Shown: piece by piece, positions 1 to 7,012 of the stretch
Position numbering within the stretch: position 1 is the stretch's first letter
Layout: each line of letters begins with the position of its first letter
NCBI GenBank assembly: GCA_946183095.1
Contig: CAMHBE010000031.1
Span: 1-11,253, forward strand
Origin: an uncultured Clostridia bacterium
GTDB taxonomy: Bacteria > Bacillota > Clostridia > Oscillospirales > Ruminococcaceae
Length of the DNA stretch: 11,253 bases
Direction: 5' to 3'
Translations under genes and position numbers: made by a program
Notes under the pieces: generated by a model
What the model was told of the DNA's origin: nothing
Databases searched by the model: none
What the model saw: only the letters and a program-made list of their open reading frames with translations

Positions 1-83
1 CAACACGAGATATTGTCTTTATAGAAAACTATCGGAAAATTTTGTGAAAACAGTATAAAATTTTCTGAATTTCAAAAAAATAC

Positions 84-112
84 TTGTAAATTATTTCAAA
101 ATGTGCTATAAT
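84..112 (+). promoter_or_regulatory. Sigma-A-type promoter of hpf
   Basis: TTGTAA (84-89) and a perfect TATAAT (107-112) are separated by 17 nt, and TG at 104-105 gives an extended -10 (TGCTATAAT). Transcription should start near 118-120. The upstream DNA (1-83) is AT-rich with A and T runs, which could act as an UP-like element, and I see no gene in it. The -10 box overlaps the first in-frame ATG codons at 111 and 114, which rules these out as starts on this transcript. Confidence 0.85.
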
Positions 113-123
113 GATGTTATCAA

Positions 124-135
124 GGACGAAAGTCC
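124..135 (+). other. GNRA-capped hairpin in the hpf 5' leader
   Basis: GGAC (124-127), GAAA (128-131), GTCC (132-135) form a 4-bp stem with a GNRA tetraloop in the ~40-nt leader, just before the AAAGGA ribosome binding site at 141-146. It could stabilise the 5' end or tune translation; no function is shown by the sequence alone. Confidence 0.45.
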
Positions 136-158
136 GTCTGAAAGGAATGATCAAAGCA

Positions 159-683
159 ATGAAACTACAGATCACAGCTAAGAAAATGCAGCTCAGCCAG
201 AGCTTCACCGACTACGCGGAAGAAAGGCTGTCAGCCAAACTCGACAAATTCTTCGGTGATGAAGCAAGTGCAAAGATAGTGCTCAGCACGGTCAAGAATA
301 AGATCATACTGGAGCTTACCGTTGAGTTCGGAGGTGTCACATTCCGCGCTGAGCAGTCTGCGGATGACAAGAATGACGCTCTCGATGCCTGCATCGACAA
401 GATCATACGCCAGATCAGAAAGAACAAGACCCGTCTCTCGAAACAGCTCCGTGACAACTCGTTCACCGATAAGTTTGAGTCAGCACCGGACGAACAGGTG
501 GATTATGAGGTAATCAAGCACAAGTCTTTCGAGCTTCGTCCGATGTCCGTTGAGGAAGCTATCCTGCAAATGAATATGCTCGATCATACATTCTTCATGT
601 TCAAAAACGCCGAGACAGGCGATGTAAACGTGGTTTACAAGAGAGCCGATGAGAATTACGCAGTTCTCGAACCGCGCAAATAA
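159..683 (+). CDS. hpf: Ribosome hibernation promoting factor, long form
   Basis: Long HPF of Gram-positive bacteria binds the 30S subunit in stationary phase or stress and dimerises 70S ribosomes into inactive 100S particles in the cytoplasm. With the start at 159 it has 174 residues, close to the usual long-form size. Residues 1-100 show the S30AE/YfiA fold pattern (starts MKLQITAKKMQLS; basic helix with IDKIIRQIRKNKTRL near 78-92). Residues ~115-172 are the C-terminal dimerisation domain, with the family stretch SFELRPMSVEEAILQMNMLDH and then FFMFKNAETGDVNVVYKR. The frame stays open to 111, but those ATGs lie inside the -10 box. AAAGGA at 141-146 sits 12 nt before ATG 159; ATG 147 abuts it and is too close. 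It is monocistronic and convergent with the leftward genes. Identification is firm; the start is well supported. Confidence 0.95.
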   Translation: MKLQITAKKMQLSQSFTDYAEERLSAKLDKFFGDEASAKIVLSTVKNKIILELTVEFGGVTFRAEQSADDKNDALDACIDKIIRQIRKNKTRLSKQLRDNSFTDKFESAPDEQVDYEVIKHKSFELRPMSVEEAILQMNMLDHTFFMFKNAETGDVNVVYKRADENYAVLEPRK

Positions 684-689
684 CAGCTT

Positions 690-720
690 CAGAAACCTCC
701 CCTACCCGGGGAGGTTTCTG
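690..720 (+). terminator. 13-bp hairpin after hpf, terminator-like without a T-tract
   Basis: CAGAAACCTCCCC (690-702) and GGGGAGGTTTCTG (708-720) are perfectly complementary around the loop TACCC, starting 7 nt after the hpf stop codon. The position suits a terminator, but neither strand has a T-run after the stem (CGTCAATAAAG follows on the + strand). It may work as a weak or factor-assisted terminator, protect the 3' end of the mRNA, or belong to the hairpin-repeat block that follows. Confidence 0.55.
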
Positions 721-764
721 CGTCAATAAAGCAGGTGCAGCGGCGCGTTCGCGCTTGTCTTTTC

Positions 765-808
765 GGGGCAATTTATTTGCGTGCATCCTGCACGCTTTTG
801 ATTGCCCC
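765..808. repeat. Nested hairpin GGGGCAAT / ATTGCCCC
   Basis: The outer arms GGGGCAAT (765-772) and ATTGCCCC (801-808) pair exactly. Inside them, GCGTGCA (779-785) and TGCACGC (789-795) form a second perfect 7-bp stem with the 3-nt loop TCC. The two stems are separated by short internal loops of 6 and 5 nt. Part of the 734-1018 block. Confidence 0.6.
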
Positions 809-873
809 TACCAATGCCTCCTGCATTGCCGGACGGCACAAGGGCTGCGCGCTCCACTGCACGATGCAGTGCT

Positions 874-927
874 TTGACCGCCAAAGGCGCTCATGAGGAG
901 CGCTTACCAAGCGGTCAATTGTTGACC
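874..927. repeat. Overlapping alternative hairpins around GCGGTCAA
   Basis: TTGACCGC (874-881) can pair with GCGGTCAA (911-918), enclosing a second stem GCGCTC/GAGCGC (887-892 with 898-903). The right arm overlaps GGTCAA (913-918), which can instead pair with TTGACC (922-927) around the loop TTG. The two folds exclude each other. Just to the left, CACTGCA/TGCAGTG (855-861 with 865-871) forms a separate 7-bp stem with a 3-nt loop. Confidence 0.5.
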
Positions 928-961
928 TGCGGCAGCCGTCTGTCGGTCATCCCTCTCTGCG

Positions 962-980
962 GCTTTTGCAACGCAAAAGC
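962..980. repeat. 8-bp perfect hairpin with 3-nt loop
   Basis: GCTTTTGC (962-969) and GCAAAAGC (973-980) pair perfectly around AAC. It is followed by ACCACCTCACCCG and CGGGGAGA, a shape I recall from common clostridial intergenic repeats. It has the same perfect-stem, 3-nt-loop plan as the stems at 779-795, 855-871 and 11225-11249, though the stem sequences differ. Confidence 0.55.
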
Positions 981-1027
981 ACCACCTCACCCGCTAATCG
1001 GGGAGATCGCGCTGCACCGAAATGATA

Positions 1028-1057
1028 AAGAAAAAGACGAATCTTACGATCCGTCTT
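1028..1057 (-). terminator. Intrinsic terminator of the leftward units
   Basis: On the minus strand AAGACGGATC, loop GTAA, GATTCGTCTT forms a 10-bp stem (one G-U pair) capped by a GNRA tetraloop, directly followed by TTTTTCTTT (T-run at 1036-1028). This is a textbook intrinsic terminator 31 nt after the stop codon of the yjfB-like gene. It should also end any transcript reading through from clpX. A smaller stem TGTCGG/CCGACA (1066-1071 with 1077-1082) precedes it. There is no T-run for the + strand, so it works in one direction only. Confidence 0.85.
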
Positions 1058-1087
1058 AGATGCAGTGTCGGTCTCTCCGACATTCTT

Positions 1088-1285
1088 TTACGCTCTTACA
1101 TCCATGAGAGCCCCGCTTCCGCCCGCAGACGGCGCGGCTTCCGAAATGCTTTCGATGAGCTTATCACTCATAGCTTCACTCGCCTCCATGTTGTTCTTCA
1201 ACATGGCTAAAGATGCCTGTGAAACAGTCTTTGCTTGTGACATACCAACTGCCATTGTAGCTATGAATCCTCCGATTCCATCCAT
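1088..1285 (-). CDS. YjfB-like small protein (putative motility family)
   Basis: This 65-residue protein resembles the YjfB family (Pfam YjfB_motility), small Firmicutes proteins named for a presumed, poorly characterised link to motility. What is seen: no signal peptide; an N-terminal hydrophobic segment followed by a central Ala/Met/Gln-rich helix (about residues 7-50, with MSQAKTVSQASLAMLK and several Met); and a C-terminal LMDVRA resembling the family's usual hydrophobic-Asp-hydrophobic-Lys ending. The start at 1285 is fixed by AAGGAGGTGC (1300-1291) six nt upstream. A longer frame to 1345 would overlap the -35 box and is rejected. It has its own promoter and terminator, so it is a separate unit downstream of clpX. 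No flagellar genes lie in this window, and the promoter looks like sigma-A rather than a motility sigma. The family call is from pattern recall. Confidence 0.75.
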   Translation of the reverse strand: MDGIGGFIATMAVGMSQAKTVSQASLAMLKNNMEASEAMSDKLIESISEAAPSAGGSGALMDVRA

Positions 1286-1316
1286 AAAAAGCACCTCCTT
1301 CATCCTTGCATCTATA

Positions 1317-1345
1317 ATTATAACGTATCTGAACTGTAATTTCAA
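1317..1345 (-). promoter_or_regulatory. Sigma-A-type promoter of the yjfB-like gene
   Basis: On the minus strand TTGAAA (1345-1340) and TATAAT (1322-1317) are exactly 17 nt apart. The predicted transcript start near 1310 leaves a leader of about 25 nt carrying AAGGAGGTG. The 96-nt clpX-yjfB gap shows no convincing terminator, so some transcript may also arrive from clpX. Confidence 0.8.
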
Positions 1346-1381
1346 TTGACAAATCCGCCAATATTTAACAGCTATATTTGT

Positions 1382-2701
1382 TTATTTTGCACTTGCGCGT
1401 TTACGCACCGGTACATCCTGTTTCTGCATAGACAAACGCTTCTTTTCACCCCGGATGATCTTCGGCTTCTCCTCTCCCTTTACACATTCGGGACTGATGA
1501 CCACCTTTACTATCGTATCATCGCTCGGTGTATCGAACATCGTGTCATTAAGTATAGATTCGAGTATCGTGCGAAGTCCGCGGGCACCTGTCTTTCTTGC
1601 AATGGATTTTCTTGCGATCTCACGGAGGGCATCCTTGTCTATTTCAAGCTCCACCCCGTCAAGGTCGAACAGATAGCTGTACTGCTTGACGATAGCGTTC
1701 TTTGGCTCAACAAGTATCTTGATAAGCGCATCTTCGTCGAGTTCGTCAAGGACCGCGATTATGGGGAGTCGTCCGACAAGTTCCGGGATAATGCCGTACT
1801 TTACAAGATCGTCCGGTTCAACTTCATGCAGCAGCTTATTGAGCGAATCATCGTTCTTGCTTGTTATCTCAGCGCCAAATCCGAGTGATGAGGAGTTTAT
1901 GCGTGCGGATATAGTCTTGTCGATCCCGTCGAAGGCACCGCCGCATATAAACAGTATATTTGTTGTGTTTATCTGTATGAATTCCTGGTTCGGATGCTTT
2001 CTGCCGCCCTGCGGAGGTACATTTGACACTGTACCTTCAACTATTTTGAGCAATGCCTGCTGAACACCTTCACCGCTGACATCGCGGGTTATCGAGGTAT
2101 TCTCGGAGCGGCGGGAGATCTTGTCGATCTCGTCGATGTAGATGATGCCGTGTTCGGCAGCTTCTATATCATAATCCGCAGCCTGTATAAGTCTGAGCAG
2201 AACATTCTCAACATCCTCGCCGACATATCCTGCCTGAGTGAGCGTTGTAGCGTCGGCAATTGCAAACGGAACATGAAGTACGCGTGCAAGTGTCTGCGCG
2301 AGCATCGTCTTTCCGACACCGGTAGGTCCGAGCAGCAGCACATTGCTCTTTTGCAGTTCAACGTTACCGTTGTTCCTGTCATTGGCGAGAGTTCTTTTAT
2401 AATGGTTGTAAACGGAAACGCAAAGAGTTTTCTTTGCCTCTTCCTGACCGATGATATACTGGTCAAGCACAGCCTTTATATCTGCGGGCTTCACAAGCGC
2501 TTCCGGCTCTCCGAGAGCGGGAGACGGGTGTTTGTTCTGCGTGGTGCGCTTTTTGGGTATAGTAAGTTCAGGGATATCCCCTTCTTCTATAAGCATACCG
2601 TATGTTGCAATAACACAATCACTGCAAATCGCGGCATTGTTGGAATAAAGGATACGGGTAACTTTATCCTCGGTCTTGCCGCAAAAACTGCATTTCAGCA
2701 T
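1382..2701 (-). CDS. clpX: ATP-dependent Clp protease ATP-binding subunit ClpX
   Basis: ClpX is the AAA+ hexameric unfoldase that recognises substrates and threads them into ClpP in the cytoplasm. With the start at 2701 it has 439 residues. Residues 4-29 form the C4 zinc-binding dimer domain (Cys4, Cys7, Cys26, Cys29). Walker A is GPTGVGKT at 125-132, the GYVGED pore loop is at 158-163, and Walker B is IIYIDE at 186-191. [10 protein letters not shown] (the RKH pore loop) and SSLGFG, the LGF-type ClpP-docking loop, follow, then sensor 2 KTGARGLR. The C-terminal tail is basic and slightly long. The frame is open to an ATG at 2734 overlapping the clpP stop (TAATG), but AAAGGAGGACC at 2716-2706 and the conserved MLKCSFCGK beginning support 2701. 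It follows clpP by 32 nt and is probably co-transcribed with tig-clpP. lon and engB, which often follow in Bacillus, are absent here. Confidence 0.97.
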   Translation of the reverse strand: MLKCSFCGKTEDKVTRILYSNNAAICSDCVIATYGMLIEEGDIPELTIPKKRTTQNKHPSPALGEPEALVKPADIKAVLDQYIIGQEEAKKTLCVSVYNHYKRTLANDRNNGNVELQKSNVLLLGPTGVGKTMLAQTLARVLHVPFAIADATTLTQAGYVGEDVENVLLRLIQAADYDIEAAEHGIIYIDEIDKISRRSENTSITRDVSGEGVQQALLKIVEGTVSNVPPQGGRKHPNQEFIQINTTNILFICGGAFDGIDKTISARINSSSLGFGAEITSKNDDSLNKLLHEVEPDDLVKYGIIPELVGRLPIIAVLDELDEDALIKILVEPKNAIVKQYSYLFDLDGVELEIDKDALREIARKSIARKTGARGLRTILESILNDTMFDTPSDDTIVKVVISPECVKGEEKPKIIRGEKKRLSMQKQDVPVRKRASAK

Positions 2702-2733
2702 TTCCGGTCCTCCTTTCTGAAAGACTGACCGCA

Positions 2734-3327
2734 TTATCTTTTGTCGATCACTTTATCTATCAGACCATATTCGAGCGCTTCTTCGGCAGTCATAAAGTTA
2801 TCGCGGTCGGTATCACGCTCGATGACTTCGACAGGCTGACCGGTCATTTCCGAATACATCTTGTTCATACGCTGCTTGATACGGACGATATGGTTCGCGT
2901 GGATCTCGAAATCCGACGCCTGTACCCTTCCGGTACCGCCGAGAGGCTGGTGTATCATTATCTCACTGTTCGGGAGCGCAAGACGCTTGCCCTTTGCACC
3001 CGCAGCCAGAAGGAACGATGCCATAGAAGCTGCCATACCCATGCAGATAGTGGAAACATCGCACTTTATATAGTTCATGGTGTCGTAGATAGCCATGCCG
3101 TCGGTGATAGAACCGCCGGGGCTGTTGATATAAAGGCTGATGTCCTTCTCGGGATCCTGACCTTCAAGGAACAGGAGCTGCGCTACCACAAGACCCGCGG
3201 TAACGGAATTTACTTCCTCATTCAGCATTACGATCCTGTCGTTGAGCAGTCTCGAATAGATATCGTAGGCGCGCTCTCCGCGTCCGGTCTGTTCAATGAC
3301 GGTAGGCACAAGACTCATGTGATCCAT
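2734..3327 (-). CDS. clpP: ATP-dependent Clp protease proteolytic subunit ClpP
   Basis: ClpP is the tetradecameric serine peptidase that degrades proteins delivered by ClpX or ClpC. With the start at 3327 it has 197 residues, the normal length. The catalytic triad is Ser101 (GMAASMAS), His126 (MIHQPLGG) and Asp176 (the second Asp of ERDTDRD; placed by alignment to E. coli Asp171, allowing one extra residue). The oligomer-forming [17 protein letters not shown] stretch is present at 66-82. The frame is open to 3375, overlapping the end of tig, but AAAGGA sits 11 nt before ATG 3327. A second ATG at 3318 is possible, with worse spacing. The gap to tig is 44 nt without a terminator, consistent with a tig-clpP-clpX operon. 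The N-terminal few residues may be removed on maturation, as in the family. Confidence 0.97.
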   Translation of the reverse strand: MDHMSLVPTVIEQTGRGERAYDIYSRLLNDRIVMLNEEVNSVTAGLVVAQLLFLEGQDPEKDISLYINSPGGSITDGMAIYDTMNYIKCDVSTICMGMAASMASFLLAAGAKGKRLALPNSEIMIHQPLGGTGRVQASDFEIHANHIVRIKQRMNKMYSEMTGQPVEVIERDTDRDNFMTAEEALEYGLIDKVIDKR

Positions 3328-3371
3328 TGGTTGACCATTCCTTTCTGTCGCTGTTGATCGTATATTTCCGA

Positions 3372-4673
3372 TCAATCTTCCTTTGCGTTCTTTTCGGTTA
3401 TTTCTGCGTTGTCGCGTACAAAGTCGAATGCCTTCTCGACCTTGATATCTCTGCCGAGGCTTTCTTCGGAGATAAGCTCCTTAACCTTCTCAACAGGTCT
3501 CTTGTGCTCTTCCGCAAGCTCTTCGTAGTGCTTTTCAAGCTCCTCTGCGCTTGCGGAAATGTTTTCGAGATCCGCTATCTTTTCAAGAGCGAGTCTGAGC
3601 TTTACCTGTGTCAGAGCGGGCTTCTTGAATGATGCTCTGAACTGGTCAAGTGTAAGATTTGCATACTTGAGGTAATCCTTGAGGGTAACGCCCACATATC
3701 TGTTTCTGTATTCCCACTCACGGAGCATATCGTTTATGCGGCTCTCTACCATTGCATCGGGTATCTCACCTTCAACGAGATCGGCGAGCTTTTCGGAGAT
3801 GCTGTTATCGAGCTCGGACTTTGCTTCCTGCTCTGCGAGTTCTTCGAGCTTCTTTCTGGTATCGGCCTTGTATTCATCGAGTGTGTCGAATTCGCTGACA
3901 TCCTTTGCGAACTCATCATCGAGTTCAGCAAGCTCCTTACCCTTTATCTCGTGTATCCTGCACTTGAACACAGCGGGCTTGCCTGCAAGGTACTTGGCAT
4001 TGTAGTCCTCGGGGAATGTAACATTAACATCAAAATCTTCTCCGATGCTCTTGCCTTCGATCTGATCCTCAAAACCGGGGATGAAGCGTCCGCTGCCGAG
4101 TTCGAGCTCGAACTTCTCGCCCTTGCCGCCTTCAAATGCCTTATCATCAACAAATCCCTCAAAATCGAAGATTACTGTATCGCCCTTCTGTGCGGGTCTG
4201 TCCTCGATGTCGATGATCCTTGCGTTGTTCTCTCTGATGCGCTCAACTTCCTTGTCAACGTCCTCGTCTGTAATATTCTTGACTAATTTTTCAGCCTTTA
4301 ATCCCTTGTAACCGGAAATTTCTATCTCGGGCTTTACAGTCACTGTAATGAGGAATGTAACACCGTTTTCGCGGCTCACGTCAGTTACTTCTGTATCGGG
4401 GATATCGACAGCGTCGAGCTTCTGATCTTCCACAGCATCTGCAACGACCTTCTGATACATACCGTTTATAGCGGACTCATAGAAGAAAGTCTCACCGTAT
4501 TTTGCTTCGATCATCTTACGGGTAGCCTTGCCCTTTCTGAATCCGGGGATCTGGATGTTCTTGCGTCTTCTGAGATAAGATGTCTGGAGCGCGTCTTCAA
4601 AATCCGCCGCGTTCACGTTTACCTCAAGCTCTACCGTGTTTGTTGCTGTCTTCTTGTTTGAAATGACTTCCAT
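3372..4673 (-). CDS. tig: Trigger factor (ribosome-bound chaperone and prolyl isomerase)
   Basis: Trigger factor docks at the ribosomal exit tunnel and shields nascent chains; it also has FKBP-type peptidyl-prolyl isomerase activity. At 433 residues it is of normal length. Residues 1-115 are the ribosome-binding domain with the signature PGFRKGKA at 43-50. Residues ~160-245 are the FKBP domain (starts [15 protein letters not shown]; contains the [17 protein letters not shown] stretch). The remainder is the charged helical C-terminal chaperone domain. GGAGG lies 9 nt before the ATG. It is first of the tig-clpP-clpX block, 77 nt after the phosphoesterase gene. That gap is very AT-rich: there is a TATAAT at 4712-4707 on the minus strand but no good -35 at the right distance, so an own promoter is possible but weak. 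Confidence 0.97.
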   Translation of the reverse strand: MEVISNKKTATNTVELEVNVNAADFEDALQTSYLRRRKNIQIPGFRKGKATRKMIEAKYGETFFYESAINGMYQKVVADAVEDQKLDAVDIPDTEVTDVSRENGVTFLITVTVKPEIEISGYKGLKAEKLVKNITDEDVDKEVERIRENNARIIDIEDRPAQKGDTVIFDFEGFVDDKAFEGGKGEKFELELGSGRFIPGFEDQIEGKSIGEDFDVNVTFPEDYNAKYLAGKPAVFKCRIHEIKGKELAELDDEFAKDVSEFDTLDEYKADTRKKLEELAEQEAKSELDNSISEKLADLVEGEIPDAMVESRINDMLREWEYRNRYVGVTLKDYLKYANLTLDQFRASFKKPALTQVKLRLALEKIADLENISASAEELEKHYEELAEEHKRPVEKVKELISEESLGRDIKVEKAFDFVRDNAEITEKNAKED

Positions 4674-4750
4674 GTTGTGATACCTCCGTATTTGCAGTCA
4701 AATAATATTATATATTTTTCAATAATTTCCGATTTTATATTTTCCGAAAA

Positions 4751-5458
4751 TTAACGAAATTCGTGTGATTCGATCTTTACCGGCATGAATTCAAGATAAT
4801 CAGCCGAGATCATTTTGTATTCCGTCCCGTCATACTCGCCGATAAAGGCTCTCGCGTGACCGGACTTTCCGTGGATATGTCCGTAGTAGCAGCGTTTTAT
4901 GCCGTACTCCTTTATGACACGCAGGATATACTCGTTCTTTTCACCGTTGTAAAGCGGCGGGTAATGTATGAACGCTGTCATCTCACCGCCGAGCTTCAGA
5001 CCTTCCTGAACCGACATACGCAGCCTGCCCTCCTCACGGTTGAGAACTTTGGCATCGGAAGGCTCGCTGCCGTCGTTTATCCAGCCGCGTGTCCCGACCA
5101 CGCATATATCTTCGGCAAGATAAGCGTTGTTGCTGAGTATCTTTATCCTGTCAAAGCCCTTTTCTTCAAGGAATTTGTTCATCTTGCCGGCAGTTGCCCA
5201 CCAGTAATCGTGGTTGCCTTTCAGCAGTATCTTGTTTCCGTGCAGCGTATCATTGATGAAGCGAAAGTCCGTTTCGGTATCTTCGAGCTTCATCGCCCAC
5301 GATATGTCCCCGGGAACGATCACAGTGTCTTCGCTGCCCACGACCCTGTTCCAGTTCTCAGTCAGCCGTTCAACGTAATTCTCCCAGCCTCGGAACACAT
5401 CCATAGGTTTATCGGTGCCGAGCGAAAGATGCAGGTCGCCTATTGCAAAGACACTCAT
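4751..5458 (-). CDS. Calcineurin-like metallophosphoesterase, COG1768 type
   Basis: This 235-residue soluble protein carries the full metallophosphoesterase metal-binding set: GDLH at 7-10, PGD at 49-51, KGNHD at 80-84, HYPP at 165-168 and GHIH at 193-196. Such enzymes use two metal ions to hydrolyse phosphoester bonds; the substrate of this subgroup is not known to me. The KPMDVF and PGDISWAM stretches and KGNHDYWW are what I recall for COG1768 proteins. It overlaps the end of thrC by four bases (ATGA, 5458-5455), has only a weak ribosome binding site, and so is probably translated by coupling to thrC. No signal peptide or membrane segment. No metal ligand is visibly missing. The link with threonine synthesis is positional only. 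Confidence 0.88.
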   Translation of the reverse strand: MSVFAIGDLHLSLGTDKPMDVFRGWENYVERLTENWNRVVGSEDTVIVPGDISWAMKLEDTETDFRFINDTLHGNKILLKGNHDYWWATAGKMNKFLEEKGFDRIKILSNNAYLAEDICVVGTRGWINDGSEPSDAKVLNREEGRLRMSVQEGLKLGGEMTAFIHYPPLYNGEKNEYILRVIKEYGIKRCYYGHIHGKSGHARAFIGEYDGTEYKMISADYLEFMPVKIESHEFR

Positions 5459-6951
5459 CTGCTCTTAAGAAAGTTGAGTACCACCCCGGACATTGCGCTC
5501 TTTTCAACGGAACCGGTGAATCTGACGGGCTTCGTTCTCGTAGCCGCCAGCGGTGCGGGCATCGTTGTACCCGTATGCTGCTCCAGCTTCTCGATTATCG
5601 TGAACTCGTCAAGTCCCGCGGTATCGCCGCCGACTGCCTCATATACAGCCTTTCCGAATTTATATGGATTGGCTGTGGATGCGATCACGGTCTTTGTGGT
5701 ATCGCCCGTAGCAGCCTTGTAGTCTTTATATACCTTGTAAGCAACGCCGGTGTGTGTGTCCATGAGGTACGAATACTCGTCAAATGCCTGCTTTATAGCG
5801 CCCTTTGTAGCGGCGTCATCGCAGCAGCCGGCGTAGAATATCTCGCCGATCTTTGCTTTCACATCGTCGGTAACTTCGTACTTTCCGTCCTTAGCGAGCT
5901 TGCCGAACCACTCCGCAATCTGCTTGTCGTTGCCGTCGGTGAGGTGATAGAGCAGTCTTTCGAGGTTGCTCGAAATAAGGATATCCATAGAGGGAGAAAT
6001 TGTGGTGTAGAACTTTCTGTTCCTGTCGTAAACGCCGGTGTTGATGAAATCGGTCAGCACGTTGTTGGCATTGGACGCGCAGATCAGCTTATTGACCGGG
6101 ATACCCATTTCCTTTGCATAATAAGCGGCAAGGATGTTACCGAAGTTTCCGGTCGGAACAACAATGTTTATCTTCTCACCGTATTCGATGTCGCCGCTCT
6201 CTATGAGGGAGACATATACCGAGATGTAGTAAACGATCTGCGGTGAAAGTCTGCCCCAGTTTATCGAGTTTGCGCTGGAGAAAGTGATATTCATTTCATC
6301 GAGCTGCTTTTTAAGTTCGTTGTTCGTGAATATCGCCTTAACGCCGTTCTGGCAGTCATCGAAGTTGCCCTTTACAGCGCATACGTTGACATTGCTGCCT
6401 TCCTGCGTGGTCATCTGACGCTTCTGCATATCACTTACGCCGTCCTCCGGGTAGAACACGGTGATAGATGTACCCTTGACATCCTTGAAACCTTCAAGCG
6501 CAGCCTTTCCGGTATCGCCGGAGGTCGCGACGAGGATAGCGATATCCTTGCCGTCAATGACTTTCTTCGCGGAAACGTTGAGCAGGTAAGGAAGTATCTG
6601 CAATGCCATATCCTTGAACGCGCAGGTCGGACCGTGCCAGAGTTCGAGGATGTATGTTCCCGTCATAAGGTGGGATATCTCGGAGATGTTGTCGGTATCG
6701 AAATTCTTTGTGGAATACGCGCCGTCAACGCAGCCGCGTATCTCCTCATCGGTGAAGTCACCGAGATAGCGTCTGAAAATATCGAACGCCCTGTCTTTGT
6801 AGGACTTGCCGCAAAGCGCCATTATATCGTCTTTCGTGAGTTTCGGCAGAGTTTCCGGAACGAACAGTCCGCCTTCTTCCGATATACCCTGCGCGATAGC
6901 CTTGGCGGCAGTCACGTTTATCGAGTTGTCACGAGTGCTTTTGTAATTCAT
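5455..6951 (-). CDS. thrC: Threonine synthase
   Basis: Threonine synthase converts O-phosphohomoserine to threonine and phosphate with pyridoxal phosphate, the last step of threonine synthesis. The 498 residues fit the longer class of ThrC. An N-terminal region with GLFVPE precedes HGPTCAFKD at 106-114, in which Lys113 is the expected cofactor lysine. VATSGDTGKAALEGF, FYPEDGVSDMQKRQM, SSANSINWGRLSPQ and the VPTGNFGN phosphate-binding loop follow in order. AGGAGG lies six nt before the ATG. The 61-nt gap to yraN holds a short GC-rich hairpin (GCCGC 6968-6972 with GCGGC 6981-6985) and no T-box or threonine-rich leader peptide that I can see. Other thr genes are absent from the window. It is positioned as a downstream member of the rplS-lepB-rbgA-rnhB-yraN cluster, which is unusual. 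Confidence 0.96.
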   Translation of the reverse strand: MNYKSTRDNSINVTAAKAIAQGISEEGGLFVPETLPKLTKDDIMALCGKSYKDRAFDIFRRYLGDFTDEEIRGCVDGAYSTKNFDTDNISEISHLMTGTYILELWHGPTCAFKDMALQILPYLLNVSAKKVIDGKDIAILVATSGDTGKAALEGFKDVKGTSITVFYPEDGVSDMQKRQMTTQEGSNVNVCAVKGNFDDCQNGVKAIFTNNELKKQLDEMNITFSSANSINWGRLSPQIVYYISVYVSLIESGDIEYGEKINIVVPTGNFGNILAAYYAKEMGIPVNKLICASNANNVLTDFINTGVYDRNRKFYTTISPSMDILISSNLERLLYHLTDGNDKQIAEWFGKLAKDGKYEVTDDVKAKIGEIFYAGCCDDAATKGAIKQAFDEYSYLMDTHTGVAYKVYKDYKAATGDTTKTVIASTANPYKFGKAVYEAVGGDTAGLDEFTIIEKLEQHTGTTMPAPLAATRTKPVRFTGSVEKSAMSGVVLNFLKSR

Positions 6952-7012
6952 AAGTTACCTCCTGAGCGCCGCCTTTGCAAGCGGCATCGGAACTGCACTT
7001 CTTCATGCAGCA

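Larger units (their letters stand above)
734..1018. repeat. GC-rich multi-hairpin block with 9-bp terminal inverted repeats
   Basis: This ~285-bp stretch lies between the two convergent units and has no believable gene. It begins with GGTGCAGCG (734-742) and ends with CGCTGCACC (1010-1018), an exact inverted pair. Between them are several perfect short stems: 765-808 (nested), 812-828, 855-871, 887-903 inside 874-918, and 962-980. It is more GC-rich than the flanks. From memory it resembles the multi-copy intergenic palindromes of Oscillospiraceae genomes (ACCACCTC near a CCCG/CGGG pair; ATTGCCCCTAC next to a GGGGCAAT arm), but copy number cannot be judged from one window. No transposase, and no convincing target duplication. 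A MITE-like element, a composite of small repeats, or a structured RNA are all possible. Confidence 0.55.

Noticed and set aside
120..160. Small ribozyme or riboswitch in the hpf leader
   Set aside because: The GGAC-GAAA-GTCC hairpin is clear, but the leader is only ~40 nt and I could not assemble a hammerhead core or any known aptamer.
725..1030. ATAAAG on both sides of the 734-1018 block as a target-site duplication
   Set aside because: The copies at 726-731 and 1025-1030 do not abut the inverted ends at equal distance and are low in complexity.
802..1059. An 85-residue frame across the hairpin block, starting ATGCCTCCTG
   Set aside because: It has no ribosome binding site, low-complexity Ala/Arg/Pro content, and runs through several perfect inverted repeats; nothing resembles a known protein.
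1065..1349. Rightward 94-residue frame opposite the yjfB-like gene
   Set aside because: It is the complement of a leftward gene that has its own promoter, ribosome binding site and terminator.
4696..4702. AGTCAAA upstream of tig as a CtsR operator
   Set aside because: Only one half-site is present; the second direct repeat at the required distance is missing.
4707..4735. Promoter directly upstream of tig
   Set aside because: TATAAT at 4712-4707 is good, but the hexamer 17 nt upstream is AAATCG, far from TTGACA, and the region is so AT-rich that a chance match is likely.
4856..6246. Long rightward frames (288 and 267 residues) opposite the phosphoesterase and thrC
   Set aside because: They are antisense shadows of well-identified genes, with no ribosome binding site and no family features.
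6952..7012. T-box or threonine attenuator before thrC
   Set aside because: The gap is 61 nt with only one small GC hairpin; there is no T-box sequence, no leader peptide rich in threonine codons and no terminator.
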